Shown: positions 25,601-37,600 of the stretch, piece after piece | Position numbering within the stretch: the first letter of the stretch is position 1 | Layout: every line of letters begins with the position of its first letter | Source: Lepas anatifera | Lineage: Eukaryota > Arthropoda > Thecostraca > Lepadidae | DNA: 64,000 bases | Assembly (NCBI GenBank): GCA_034440635.1 | Contig: JAOTON010002268.1 | Location: forward strand, 1,240,001-1,304,000 | Reading direction: 5' to 3' | Made by a program: the position numbers and the translations under genes | The notes under the pieces: generated by a model | The model's database searches: none | Told to the model about the DNA's origin: nothing | What the model saw: only the letters and a program-made list of their open reading frames with translations

Positions 25601-28600
25601 GGGATAGCGAAAACAACGTGAATTATGATGGATAGTTCGTATAAATTAATGAAGAAACTACATCAGTCACTTTTTGGCTCAGGTCAATATTGAGGTTAAG
25701 ACTGGTCAAAGAAGGTGACATTTTGGAGCATAGTTTTTCGGGCTCTAGCGTCTGACAGAGTTGAGTTAGAATCCATTTTTAGGCACCATTCGCTTCCTCT
25801 CGTTACGCTGAAGTGAATGATGTATGTCATGACTTTGCGGGGTCAAAACATACCGTCACCTAAGGCCAGGTCAAGGTCATTATCTGACCAAGCATAGTCA
25901 ATATGCATATCAGCTGAAAACCTGCTTGAGAAGTGCCAGATGACCTCTCAAAGGTCACAGGTCCAAACTTGCAAAATGAACCTGGAAAGGGACCTAGAAT
26001 AGTACGATTTGGAGAATTGGAAAGTATTCTAAGCTGTTCCCACTTAAACAGTAATTTTTCGCTCAATGCCCGTTTTGAAAGCGTACACGTATATAGCAGC
26101 TAATACTGCACGTACATACATATGCATGGTCTAGAACACGAAAAAATGGAGTTAACGGCATGGTTTAACAGTTTTGTCCATGCATTTCCAATGGAGAGTC
26201 CATGCATTTCAATCCCTACCTCACCTGAGAGCATTGATATGAAAAATCCCAGAGTAGTTTTGTAGTACTCGGTGGGCCCATTATGTGGCGTGTGATTATT
26301 TGACCTTGACCTGGTGTCAGGTCAGGTCAAATCCCATATTTTATCTGATTTGACCTAGCAAGGTCATATTATATATAATTTGATTCGGCTTGCTACGATG
26401 ATTCTAATTATCTAAATTGGTTTGCTCTATCTTTACTTGTTCAGATTTAATGACCGAAAACTTTCATTTACGTGTTATCCATATGATGGCATGTCTTGAC
26501 CTGTAGGGACCTTAACCCTCGCCCCACCGGGGGCCATCGATGGCCCCTCTAAGGTTTTTTTCGAGATAGCAGAAAAATTACGAAACGCAGCACCGCGGTT
26601 GAGGGCTCTATCTCTTACCTCATCATTTTCCCACCATCCCTAAACATTTTTACCCTGGGTCACCCAAGGTCAGGTCACCAGACCAGGTCAACCAAGGTCA
26701 CCTCACTTCAACTTTGAAGCTCTATAAGAGCTACATTTCTTAGTCGATCGATTTGAAACTTGCTACACTTCATGACCTTTCCAGGGTCTACAACATTTAT
26801 ATCCGGGATTTTTCGATTTCGTGACCTGAGGTCAGGTCACGAGGCGACCTCTCCCATTGGAAAAGCATGGGAAAAAGCTGTCTCATGATCTAAAAGCCAC
26901 AAAAATGATTGCAAATGCTCAGACTGCTCAGAACAGCGTTTTTGGACACCCTTTCACGGATCCCAGGGGTCATATTTGCCCTTTAACTTTTCCAAGGTCA
27001 TCCAAGGTCACCAGGGGTCAAAAACAGTATTTTGACAATAACTTCTGACCTAATTAAGCTAGAGCGCTGAAACGAACACCATCGTGTTTGTCTTGTCACT
27101 GACTTTCATTTGATATACGGCAAGGCCACTTTCTGACCTTTCGTGACCTTAGGTCATATTAGGTCACGAGGTGGCCTCTGGAGTTCAAACCACTGGCGGA
27201 AGTTCTTTACGTTCCACATAGCGGAAACAGGTTTGGCAATTTCCTATCCAATGTAGTTTACCAGATGTCAATAGCTCGAATGGCATAGGAGTTATGCCCA
27301 GTTTTCTTAAGTATTACATATTTGAGTGAAAATAGCCTATCGTGACCTTTCTTGACCTCTGGAGGGCAAACCATTGACCTGATCGCTTAAACATGCGAAG
27401 TAATTTCTTATGAATTCACGCGAGCTTTCTAACGCACTTCGCAGATTTTCGCTAACCTCCATATTTTCGGAGTTAGAGGGGGCTATCGATGCCCCCCGGT
27501 GGGGCGAAAGTGGCGCCGGACCCCGGTGGGGCGCGGGTTAAATGTGACCTGACAAAGGTTCAAATATTTTCAATGGAGAAGTGGATGCGTTTTTCGCTCT
27601 CTAGCGAGGTTCTCGAGATCTTACGGGGGAGGGGGAAGGCGGGTATCCGCCCCCGTCAAAGCGAATGTGGCTCAGACACCCGTCAATGCGCGTGTTAACA
27701 CAGAAGCCAATGGGTTAGCTGCCACGGACACCCTATTCTGTCCGGACAACAGCATAGTTTGCTACGCAGTGCAGCGTCTGTGTGCGTGTTTAATGCGAGA
27801 CATTTTTGGTCACATTTAGTTAGTTAAGGGCTTTTTATAAGGCGTTCTGTGCAAAGCACCTTTGCCCGCCTCTAAAGTGTGGGGGAGAATTTTCCGGGAG
27901 GGGTGTTTACTTTAATGTCGCAGAACAAAGGGACGAATCTTATTTCAAGGAATGGGTCGCGAAGTGTAGCAACACTTGCGAGGGAAGGGGATTGCTACGG
28001 CAGAGATGCCGAGCCTGGGGCACAGGTAGGATTTAAAAGGGTACGTGAAGAGTCTTGCCAGCGTAAAGATTAGTTTTTGAATTTTGTTCCTTGTTATCGA
28101 ATAACCGTTTCCTTACGTTACTCGAGTTCCTCCATTGAAAAAGAATAATTTTGGGTTATTAGAAATACCCGCAAGCACCATGACGTGATGCCGCGGGTCT
28201 TTATCCTGCAACCAGGAGGTGAGGTTACAGCACCCTCTCTGGCTGGGTAGCCGCCGCATAGAGGAAGAGAGAAGGGTAATAGAACAGATAGAGTGTTAGG
28301 GAGGGGTGTGAGTTGGTTAGTTGTTAGTCTTAGATGTGGTTAGTATAGTTAGTAGTCCTTAAGTTAGGGTTAGTTGGTTAGCAAATATGAACGGATGGTT
28401 AGGTAGGGTTAGTTGGTTAGTTGAACTTTTTTTGGTTTTGTTTTGTTTTGTTTTTGTTTTTGTTTGTTTTGTTTTGTTTTTTTCCTATGGTGGGAGTTAT
28501 TCTGAGTCTACCATACCTTAGGACCAGATAGTTAAAACCTAGTTTGAAGCACCTATTGTTTAAATTTGTCAGAGGGACGTTTCTAGTGTAATTGTTATTA

Positions 28601-31600
28601 CTAATATGAGGGGTGCTATTCGGATGCAGGTATTTTCCATACCTGCCACCATAGACGTTCAGATAAAGCTCTCGAGCCTAGAAGCCTTCAGGAATGTAAA
28701 GAGCTTGTCCAGCAGCTCAGGGTGATCATTGCCGAGAAGAGTGGATAGGTTTACTGGGATGTTTCTGATGCGGCAATAATCTAGCATGGGCTGCCTATGG
28801 GCGTCGTGCTGGGGACAGTCGATGAGGATATGGTAGGGATTTTCCATGGCAGAGCAGGTACCACAGGTACCTACACGCCCATAGGCATTTAATTTGGTGT
28901 GTCCGCTTCTGAGTCTGGTCAGGATGACCTCACGCCGACGACTGTTTTGGTTGGAGCTGGGCCAGTAGCCGATGTTAGGCTTGATATGGAATAAATGGGC
29001 GCTGTGGTTAGTGGTCCAGTCATTTTGGATGTACTTCCGGATATGGTTCTGGAGGAGAGCTTTGCTATCGTCTCCGGACCATTTGAGAGGTGCGACCTCT
29101 CTGAGTTCAAGAGACTTTTGGCCTGTTCGTCGGCTTTTTCATTTCCGAGAATTTTGCAGTGGCCTGGGATCCAAAGAAAGGAGACATCTGGGATATCGTC
29201 GATACCCTTCTGGATGTCTGCTATTACGTGATGGCTGGGGTTGACTACGTTATTGATAGCTTGCAAGACAGATTTAGAGTCTGAACTAGAGGTGGGACTT
29301 TCTAGGCCCGGGGGCCCGGGGCAAAAGCCCGGCCCAGGCCCGCGGGCTTTGACCGGGCCTGAAGGCCTGATTTAAGCCAATGTCGGGCTGATAACGGGCT
29401 TCACCCAGGCTTATTCCGGGCTTCAACTAAACTGGGACTTCAAGTCAATTTTCTGTAAGTTAAATAAGCCTTTTTCAGTACAGACCTAGTTCTTTCCACT
29501 GAAACATAATCTTATTCATGCACCAGCAGCTTTTGAAAATGCATTTACAATTAATTTTGAGACTTTTAGACATACATCAGGAATGTAAACGCATGAAGCT
29601 CTAGCTTTCTATCTGTTACTCATGCCAGGGTCAAAAGCAAGTTACTTAAACCTGAATTAATATTTAAAATCAAATATTGAATAATGCCTACAGTTGCACC
29701 CATCCATGCCGTACTGTCATCTTATGAATATCCTAATTACTTTAAAATTTTCAAGTCATATATGGGTGAACAAAATATAAATTGTGATAGCATATTTGTT
29801 ACTTCCATATTGTCAGTATACCATTTCAAAGGAAGTCATTTAACCAATTTGCTGCTAACATATTGATACTAACACCTAGCTCTAGCTAGAAAATTCTTTC
29901 GAGAAGCTTTCTGCTCCAGGTAAAAAGAAAACGTTATCTATGGAGCCATTCCCATGTCCTCTACGAAAAATGGTGAAGTAAATATGTCAGGTACAAACTA
30001 TCTAGTGGGAGCCCATAATTGTCAAATTGGCCTGGTAACTCTAGCTGCAAGAACAAATGTTGATAAGTTTGACCCTTCCACAGCTTCATCTTGCTCTTTC
30101 ATTGCCCAAAAGATGCAAAATCCACTCAGAAAGGGCTAGTATAAACAAGGAAATAGCCACAAAGAAAACATGTTTTTGATCGAAGTACTTCAAAACATAT
30201 AAATTAGTCAGTTGTGGGGAGATACTGGGGAGAGCAGTCAGCCTTAGAAGGAACCTTTGAAATTACACCAAAACATGAATATACTTGACAGTATGTGTTG
30301 CATTTTCCTTGTGGAGATACTTCCCTGGCCTCTATGAAATACAACTTCTATTATAAGCTTTGAACTTGAACATAACAGCACTTCCCTCCCACCACACTAA
30401 GGGCTTGTTCCAGCGCCTCCTCAAACCTGCTCCAACCTCCTCAAAGCTTCTCCAACTTCCTCTCGCCCGGTCCAGCGCCTCCTTAAACTTCCTCCAAGCT
30501 CGCCAAAGCTCATCTCAAATCTAATCCAACCTCCTCTCAAACGAAAGGTGGTTTTTCAGAGGAGGTTGGAGGAGCTCAATTGTGGCGCACGAATTTCAAT
30601 TGAGAAACTAAAATAAGTTGTTTTACAGTGAGAAACGACGTTTGTGGGCAGCTAGAGGTTTTGATTACGTTGTTTTTTCTGTATTCTGCTTTCACTAAAA
30701 TATATTAAATGAGTATCAGAGGCCTTAATCAAATTCGATTAGTTTCTTAGCTGCGCCACGCCCGCCATATTGGCGCTGATCAGGCGCAATCAGCTGATAT
30801 CTCATCCAATCTCATCCGAAATCGGTCCAGCGAACACTGGTTTTTGCGCCTGCTCCGACTTACTCGAAGCTACTCTCATCTTTTTTCTAAGGAGGCGCTG
30901 GAACAAGCCCTAAAGGTATTATCGCAGTAGGTGGATCACATCTCGCGGTTCAAAAGGATTACATCAGAAGGTCCACTGATCAAAGGGTCTAATGTTCATA
31001 GGTTCTAACCTGTGAAAGTTAGACCTTTTGAATAAGAAGTCCACAAACAAGTGCACAAAAAGTGGCCTATTCTCAGGAACAAAAGAAATGCACCATACAC
31101 TTTGTGTTTATTTTTTAAATCTGTGAAATTTTAAAATATATTTTCAAAAGTCTTGAAATATTTTCGCTGAAATAAACTTACTATTCTGGTAAATTTTGGT
31201 GAAAAATGTTTTCATAAATGATTGCTCTAATGTAGACAAGCACGGCGCTTCAGATACCTACTAAGCGCAAGCCCGTCAAATACAACAAAGCAAACAGAAA
31301 TAGTGTTCAAGCCCAAATGGTGATGTGGATGGGATTGAGTTGTTTTTTTTGTGTCAGATTTAATTTTTGGTGGAGATTGGTGCAATATTTTTATTCAATG
31401 TTTGGTGCGAACCTGTGGAAAACTAGTGGTTCCTTATCAAGATAGTTCTTTATGGCTGATGGTTTGATAATTGTATATGGCTGATGGGCCTTGTTCATGT
31501 TGGCCTGTTGGCTTACCTACTTTCCAGACCGGGCTGACCCAAGCAGAACAACATTCTTTTAACTATCTTCCAAGCTGTTTAGTGACTAAACTAAAAGAAA

Positions 31601-34600
31601 ATGTTCACATGTATCAATTGAGGGACAATGTGAAGGAGTTTTGGTTCCTTCACAGCCATTCCGCCATGATATTCTGAAAAGTTTTAGCTGAAAACTTGTC
31701 ACTGCTCTCTCCTCTATTTATAAACATTATTGGAACTCAATTGTGAGGCTCGTGCCAGCATATAATGATTTATAAAAGTGCAAAGATGGAGGAAATGTCT
31801 GACATGAGTGGACTTATTTCATCCCGATTCTTATAGCTGCCATGTGCATACCTCTATCTAGAATACCCTTTGTTTTTATAAGGTGATGCTGGTCATTACC
31901 TGAAGTAAGCTTGCATCATAAGCAAGCCATGTTTCATACTGTGTTTTTCAGTATCATTTTCTGCTGAATTATTAAGATAGCTGTGGCTACTGATGCTACA
32001 TGCACCTTTTTTATATGGTTTTGGGTGAAACCAAAACTTTTTACAGGATAAATTGGCTTAAAACATATATTTGAAACAGCTTTAAAGTAAATAAATTTTG
32101 TATATAGTCGTTAATGGTTTTCCATGACACCGGGCCTTCCCGGGCTTGATAATCCATTTCTTCCACAAACCGGGCTTGTGACGGGCTTCTAAAATCAGCA
32201 GCCGGCCGGGCCCGGGCCCGGGCCTGCAAAATTGCCTGAAACTCCCACCTCTAGTCTGAACAGATGACGGCTGAATTAATATTTAGGGTTCTAATCTGGA
32301 CTAGTGTATCTAGAATGGCGACAGCCTTGGCAGTAAAGATTGAGCAGTTGTCCGGAAGTCGTTTTTGGAGGCAAATATTTTGCCCCCAGATGCCGAGGCC
32401 TACTTTTTCGCCTATTTTAGAGCCGTCGGTGAAAATGAAGGTTTTGCCAGTGTTGTTAGACTGGAACTCTAAGAATTTCTGGGAGATCTCCTCTGTGGTG
32501 AGGTTGTCTTTGCGTGTGGTGAAAAGAAACTCGACTTTGGGCTGTTTGCGAGTCCAAAAGCGGGAGAGTGGAGGTTTGCCTATTGCTTCTGGAATCGCAA
32601 GGTTCAGGGTTTCCAGGGTCTTAGCTACTCTATTCTTAAATGGAGGCCAGGTTGTCCGATTAGTTTTTGATACACGTCCAGGGTGGGCGAAACATTGTTT
32701 CGCCGGGTGATTTTCGGTAGATTGGACCTTGTTATAGTAAGAGATAAGCTGGGAGTGGCGTCTTGTTTGGAGAGGGCACAGCCCACTGTCCACTAACAAG
32801 CTGGTGATGGGGGATTCTCTGAGCGCGCCTGTGGCTGCCCGGATACTTGCGTTTTGGATGCGCTCTAGCTTTAGCTTATTAGTGTTGTTCGTTGAGTCAA
32901 AGACGAACGAATTATATTCGAGTATGGGCCGGATCAAGGACTTGTAGAGCATGAGCAGGGTCTTTCGATCCCCGCCGTACTCTGTTCCGCCGAGCATGCG
33001 GAGGATATTGACTCGTTTTTGACAGCTAGAGACGACTTTGGTAATATGCTCGTTAAAACTAATGCGGGTATCAAGGATGACGCCTAAGAATTTGAAGCTT
33101 TTCGCGCATTCAATGGGTTTGCCTGAGATTTGGAGCTGAGGAACAGCGTGTCTCACACCTGGCCTGGCAAAGACTACGACTGATGACTTTTCGGCCGAGA
33201 GTGATAGACCCATTGAATTGCACCAAGCATGGATGTCGTCGAGACTACCCTGCAATTCGGTAGTCGCGGTTTTGAATTCTGGTTGACTGCGCCGCCTGGT
33301 GTCGACCGGAGTGGATTTCCAAATAGCGACATCATCTGCAAATAGGGATTACTTAACTCCAGGCGGTAGCTTTTTGGAAAAAATATCATTGATCATGACT
33401 AGGAAGAGGGTCGGAGATAAAACGCTACCCTGGGGTGTGCTCTGGTCTTGAGATGTCAGATAGGAAAAGGTGGTGCCGCAGCGCACTTGGAATTTTCTGT
33501 CCCTAAGAAAGTTGTCAATGAATCTAGCAAGGTGGCCATGGACTCCCAGTTTACAAAGTTTATACAAAAGGACGTCTTTTTGTACACGATCAAAGGCCGA
33601 CTTGATATCTAAGAATGCAGCAATTGTGACTTGCTTCTTGTAAAAGCCATTTTGGACGTCACTGACCAGTTTGATCAGATTGTCAGTGGTGGCTCGCCCG
33701 CGCCGGAAACCCGATTGCATAGCATCGAGTTTCTTTTCGAGAATTTCGTGAAGTCTTACGTTGACCATGCGCTCTACAAGCTTGCTAGCACAGCTAGTAA
33801 GCGAAATGGGGCGATAACCTTTAGGGTCCGTTTTTTCTTTGCCAGGTTTTGGAATGGGAATGATGACACTCTCCCGCCACATAGTGGGGAAAGAGTCGCT
33901 AAGAAACATGTTGTTAATGGCCGAGAGAAGATATTTTAGTGCTGTCTGGCTGAGGTGCCTGAAGAGTAGTGAATTTCATCCGGGCCCACTGCAGTGTTTC
34001 CACACTTGCTAATGGAGTAATTTAGTTCGGTCATTGTAAAAGGTACGTTATAGTACTCCTGATTACTAGAATTGAAGAATGTGCGGCGTTTGCACCATTC
34101 GGCCTGGTCTTTTGAGCGCTGGTTGTAGGAACTGTTGGCTGCAACGCCATTGTAATGATCAGCAAAGGCGTCCATGACTTCCTTGGGTGCCGTGATGTTT
34201 TGGCCGGAGATTGTCAGTTGAGGGAAGGGTCCACGGGGCGGTCGTTTCGCAGAGAAAGCTCCAATGGTTTTCCAGATTTGAGAAATGGGTGTGAAGCGGT
34301 TGAATTTAGAAACGAAGGCGTTGAAACTATCTTTTTGGACCCGCTTGCACGTGTTTTGGAATTGGGCTTTGGCTGCCCGGAGGGCATTGCGAGTAGGGCT
34401 GTGTGCCTTCCTCTCGTAGGCTTTCCTGGCTCTAATCATTTGAGCTTTGGCGTGTGCCGTCTCTGCATTCCACCATGGGGCTCCTTTTTTTCTGTCGGGG
34501 GCCTTGACTTTTTGGTATTGTCAAATGTGCTGCTGAGCTGATGGCTCTTAGTACCGAGTCAATGTCTGCCGAGTCGGGGTCACCTCCGGTGACAAGTGTG

Positions 34601-37600
34601 AGGTCGACCTCTGCCTCAAACTTGTTCCAGTCGGCACGTTTTAGATTCCATGAGGGTGTAAAAAGAGTAACATGGTCGATTGAGCCTGTGGGAATACCAA
34701 TTTTTATTGGGAGGTGATCGCTCATTCCTGGGTTGTCTTCGACTTCCCAGGTGAATAGTGACGCAATTCTAGGAGAGCAGCACGAGATGTCAATGGCAGT
34801 GTCAGAATGGCCACCGCGCATTGCTTGGTGGGTCGGAGCGCCGTTATTTAAGATAACTAGATTTTGAGAGTCTATTGCGTCATAGATGATTTCGCCTCTG
34901 CGAGTGGTGGTGGCGCTGCCCCATGAGGGATGATGACCGTTCAAGTCTCCAAGTAGTAGCAAAGGGCCGGGGATTTGTGCCAAAAAGTTGGGCGAGGTTT
35001 CGAGCCGACGGGTCAGGATCGCTTGGAGAGATGTACAGTGAAATCACCGTCAATTTGACGTGCTGAATTTCTACATTAATAGCGACACAGTCGAGTGGCG
35101 TAACCAAAGGCACTTGGCTGTGAGGGATGCTATTTTCAATAAGGATGGCAGTGCCTCCTTTACGGACAGTAGCGTTTACATTATGGCGGTACCAAGAGTA
35201 ACCCGAGATTTTGAATTTGTTATTATCATTATCATTAAAGAGGGTTTCTTGGAGTGCTGCTACTGCCGGCTTTTTCTCAGCAAAGATTGATTTAAATAAG
35301 GGGAATTTCCCAATTAGACTGTTTGTGTTCCATTGGAGAATTGAACCCATGGTGGTTTAATGTCTTAGATGCTGTGGGGGTTTGCGGGGGCGGGGGGCGG
35401 AGGTGATAGGAATGTGTGCTACTCGTGTCGCTGGTAGTGGAAACGGGGGACGAGTGCCGGGTGTACCGGAGTTTCCTCGGCACCGGGGGGCTGCCGGGCC
35501 TGAGGGATTTGGATGAGACTGAACTGGTGGGGGAGGCCGACATGAGATAACTATTTTCTACAGAGTCTGTGACCGAGATGCTGTCAGCATTTGGGTAAGA
35601 CTCGGTCCCGGGCAGCTCACTATCAGGTTCGCTGTTGCTACCTGACGTGTCGGAATCAATGGCAAATTGGGATTGCATGTAATGACATGCCAGATCTGTT
35701 TGAGAGCCACAATGGCGGGTCGTCGGTGCTTGAGAGGCAGGAGCTTTGCTGCTGTCCGTGAGAGAGGTTTCGGTTTGGGTGGCTACACTGACTTTTTCTG
35801 TTTGAGTGGCAGCTGTCTTACTGGAAGCGGGGAGCTGCCACTCTGGTGTTTCCGTCCCGGCGCCCGCCGTAGGCGGCGCCTGGGAGGGGGGTGCACCGGT
35901 GACTTTTGGGTGGGAGGGGCTGGGAGCGGGGGAAACTCGGTACAGCTAGGCACCTGCTGAGGGCTGCTTTGCCGCCCTTCGGTTGGGGTCCAGGTCTTCC
36001 TGGTGCCATGTGAGGGACGGGGGGCGGCGGTACTTTTGGGCGGAAGACCCGGAATGGAACAGGCTGGGTTGGCTGGGGGATCCGTCCAGCCCGTGTTGGG
36101 AGTCCACTTGCGCCAAAAGGTGTTTGTGCTGTGGTGCGTGTTTTGCATGACATGGGGGATGGCCAGCCGAAGGGGTACCATGACTAGCGGCTCCATCAGG
36201 GGGCGAAGGGGACGCTTTTGGGAGGCGGTGAGCTGAGGAGTGGCCTGGCCAGCTGTGCTGGGGGCTGCCGCGGTGGCCTTGCCACTACGTGCCTGGGTTA
36301 GGGAGTGGCGTTTTTCGCTCTCACGCACTTTTTTGCGGGCCAGGTCGAAGGGGAGCTTTTCGTCTTCAGCCACCATATTTACATGTTTTTCACGGAGCCA
36401 GGCTGGGCACTTAGGGATCGGTAGCCCCATGGGCGCCGCCACAGGCAGCACACAGGAGGCTAAGGGAGGTGCAGTCTTTGGTTCGGTGTGCAGCACTGCA
36501 CTTGCCACAGCGGGGGGCGGGGTTTTTACAGCTGGACTCAACGTGGCCGTACCTTTGACAGATTTGACACCTGATGGGGTTGGAGTAGAACGGCTTCACT
36601 GGGTAGACACAGTCGCCCAGTTTGACACGGCCACAGTCATCTCGGCACTTTGTGTCGAAGGTGACGAGGAAGCGATTGTCTTTACGGTGAGGGGCTTTTT
36701 CGGTGGTGGGCTTGGGGAGAGTGAGTCTTTGAATGGTGAGCACACTTTGGCCCTCAAAATCAAAGTTGCGCTCGATTTCGTCTTCAGAGAGGTGGGAAGC
36801 CTCTGGCGCACGAATTGTGCCCCGGTAGAAGTTCAGAGACTTATGAATGGCGAAACTCACCGGTTTCGATCCGAAAGTTGTGGTTTGAAGCAAGGCTTTA
36901 GTTGAGGCAGCGTTGCTGGTTTTAACAAGGACATCTTTTTGGTGCCGGATAATTTCATAGCTGCCTGTCACCTTTCGTCTGATGGCCTTGTCCAGACTGA
37001 AGGTAGATTCCTTTGCAAGATTTTGGTGGATGGAGTCGTAACTACCAACCAGCCAAGCTCCGCTTGGCAGGTTTGCATTGTTAAGGCGATCCATGAGAAT
37101 GGCTGGCTATATTAACTTACGTTATACCGTGCAGAACCGCTCGAGTTTAGTTTTCAGTTTTATGGCTGCGCGCGCTTTCTGCGTAGCGTGAGAAAGTTCT
37201 GCAGGCTGTGGCGTCAGAGCGTGTGTGTGACGTCAGAGCGTGTGCGTGACGTCAGAGCGTCGGGCGGTTTTCCCCACGCGGCCCGGCTAGCTTAAATGAC
37301 GGCGGAGCCAGAGAATGAGGCAGGGAGGGTGAGTGCTTGTGCAGTAGATAATTTTGAGGAGACGCTAACTGACTGGCTCTTGTGTAAGGCTGGTGAATTG
37401 GAAGGTTAGGCCAGAGAGCTTTAACTAATGGGAAGTTAACCTATATACAGTGTGGTGTGGGATTTTATCCTATCTGGAGTATCGGCTGAAATTTCCTAAT
37501 TGCAGTGGGCTGTTACGGCCACTAGAAGGTTACTGAGCGGAGGGGAGGCAGGGGGCCTCTTCAGGACCTATCACTAATCGGAGGGGAGGCAGGGGGCCTC

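Larger units (their letters stand above)
28427..37380 (-). mobile_element. Second I-clade-like LINE, reverse strand, broken by a hAT element
   Basis: Reading on the - strand: a 5' UTR with repeats, ORF1 from 37094, and ORF2 from 35350 with endonuclease, RT, RNase H and a C-terminal zinc-like tail. It ends with an A-rich tail of AAAAC units at about 28480-28427. The organisation is the same as the element at 14888-21843, but the sequence is well diverged and ORF2 has several shifts and a stop, so it is older. The 5' limit and target duplication were not found. It is antisense to LSM3, in its second long intron. Confidence 0.85.

Noticed and set aside
29684..31677. hAT transposase in the 3-kb element
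   Set aside because: Only short frames (60-68 codons) without the hAT dimerisation or catalytic blocks were found.
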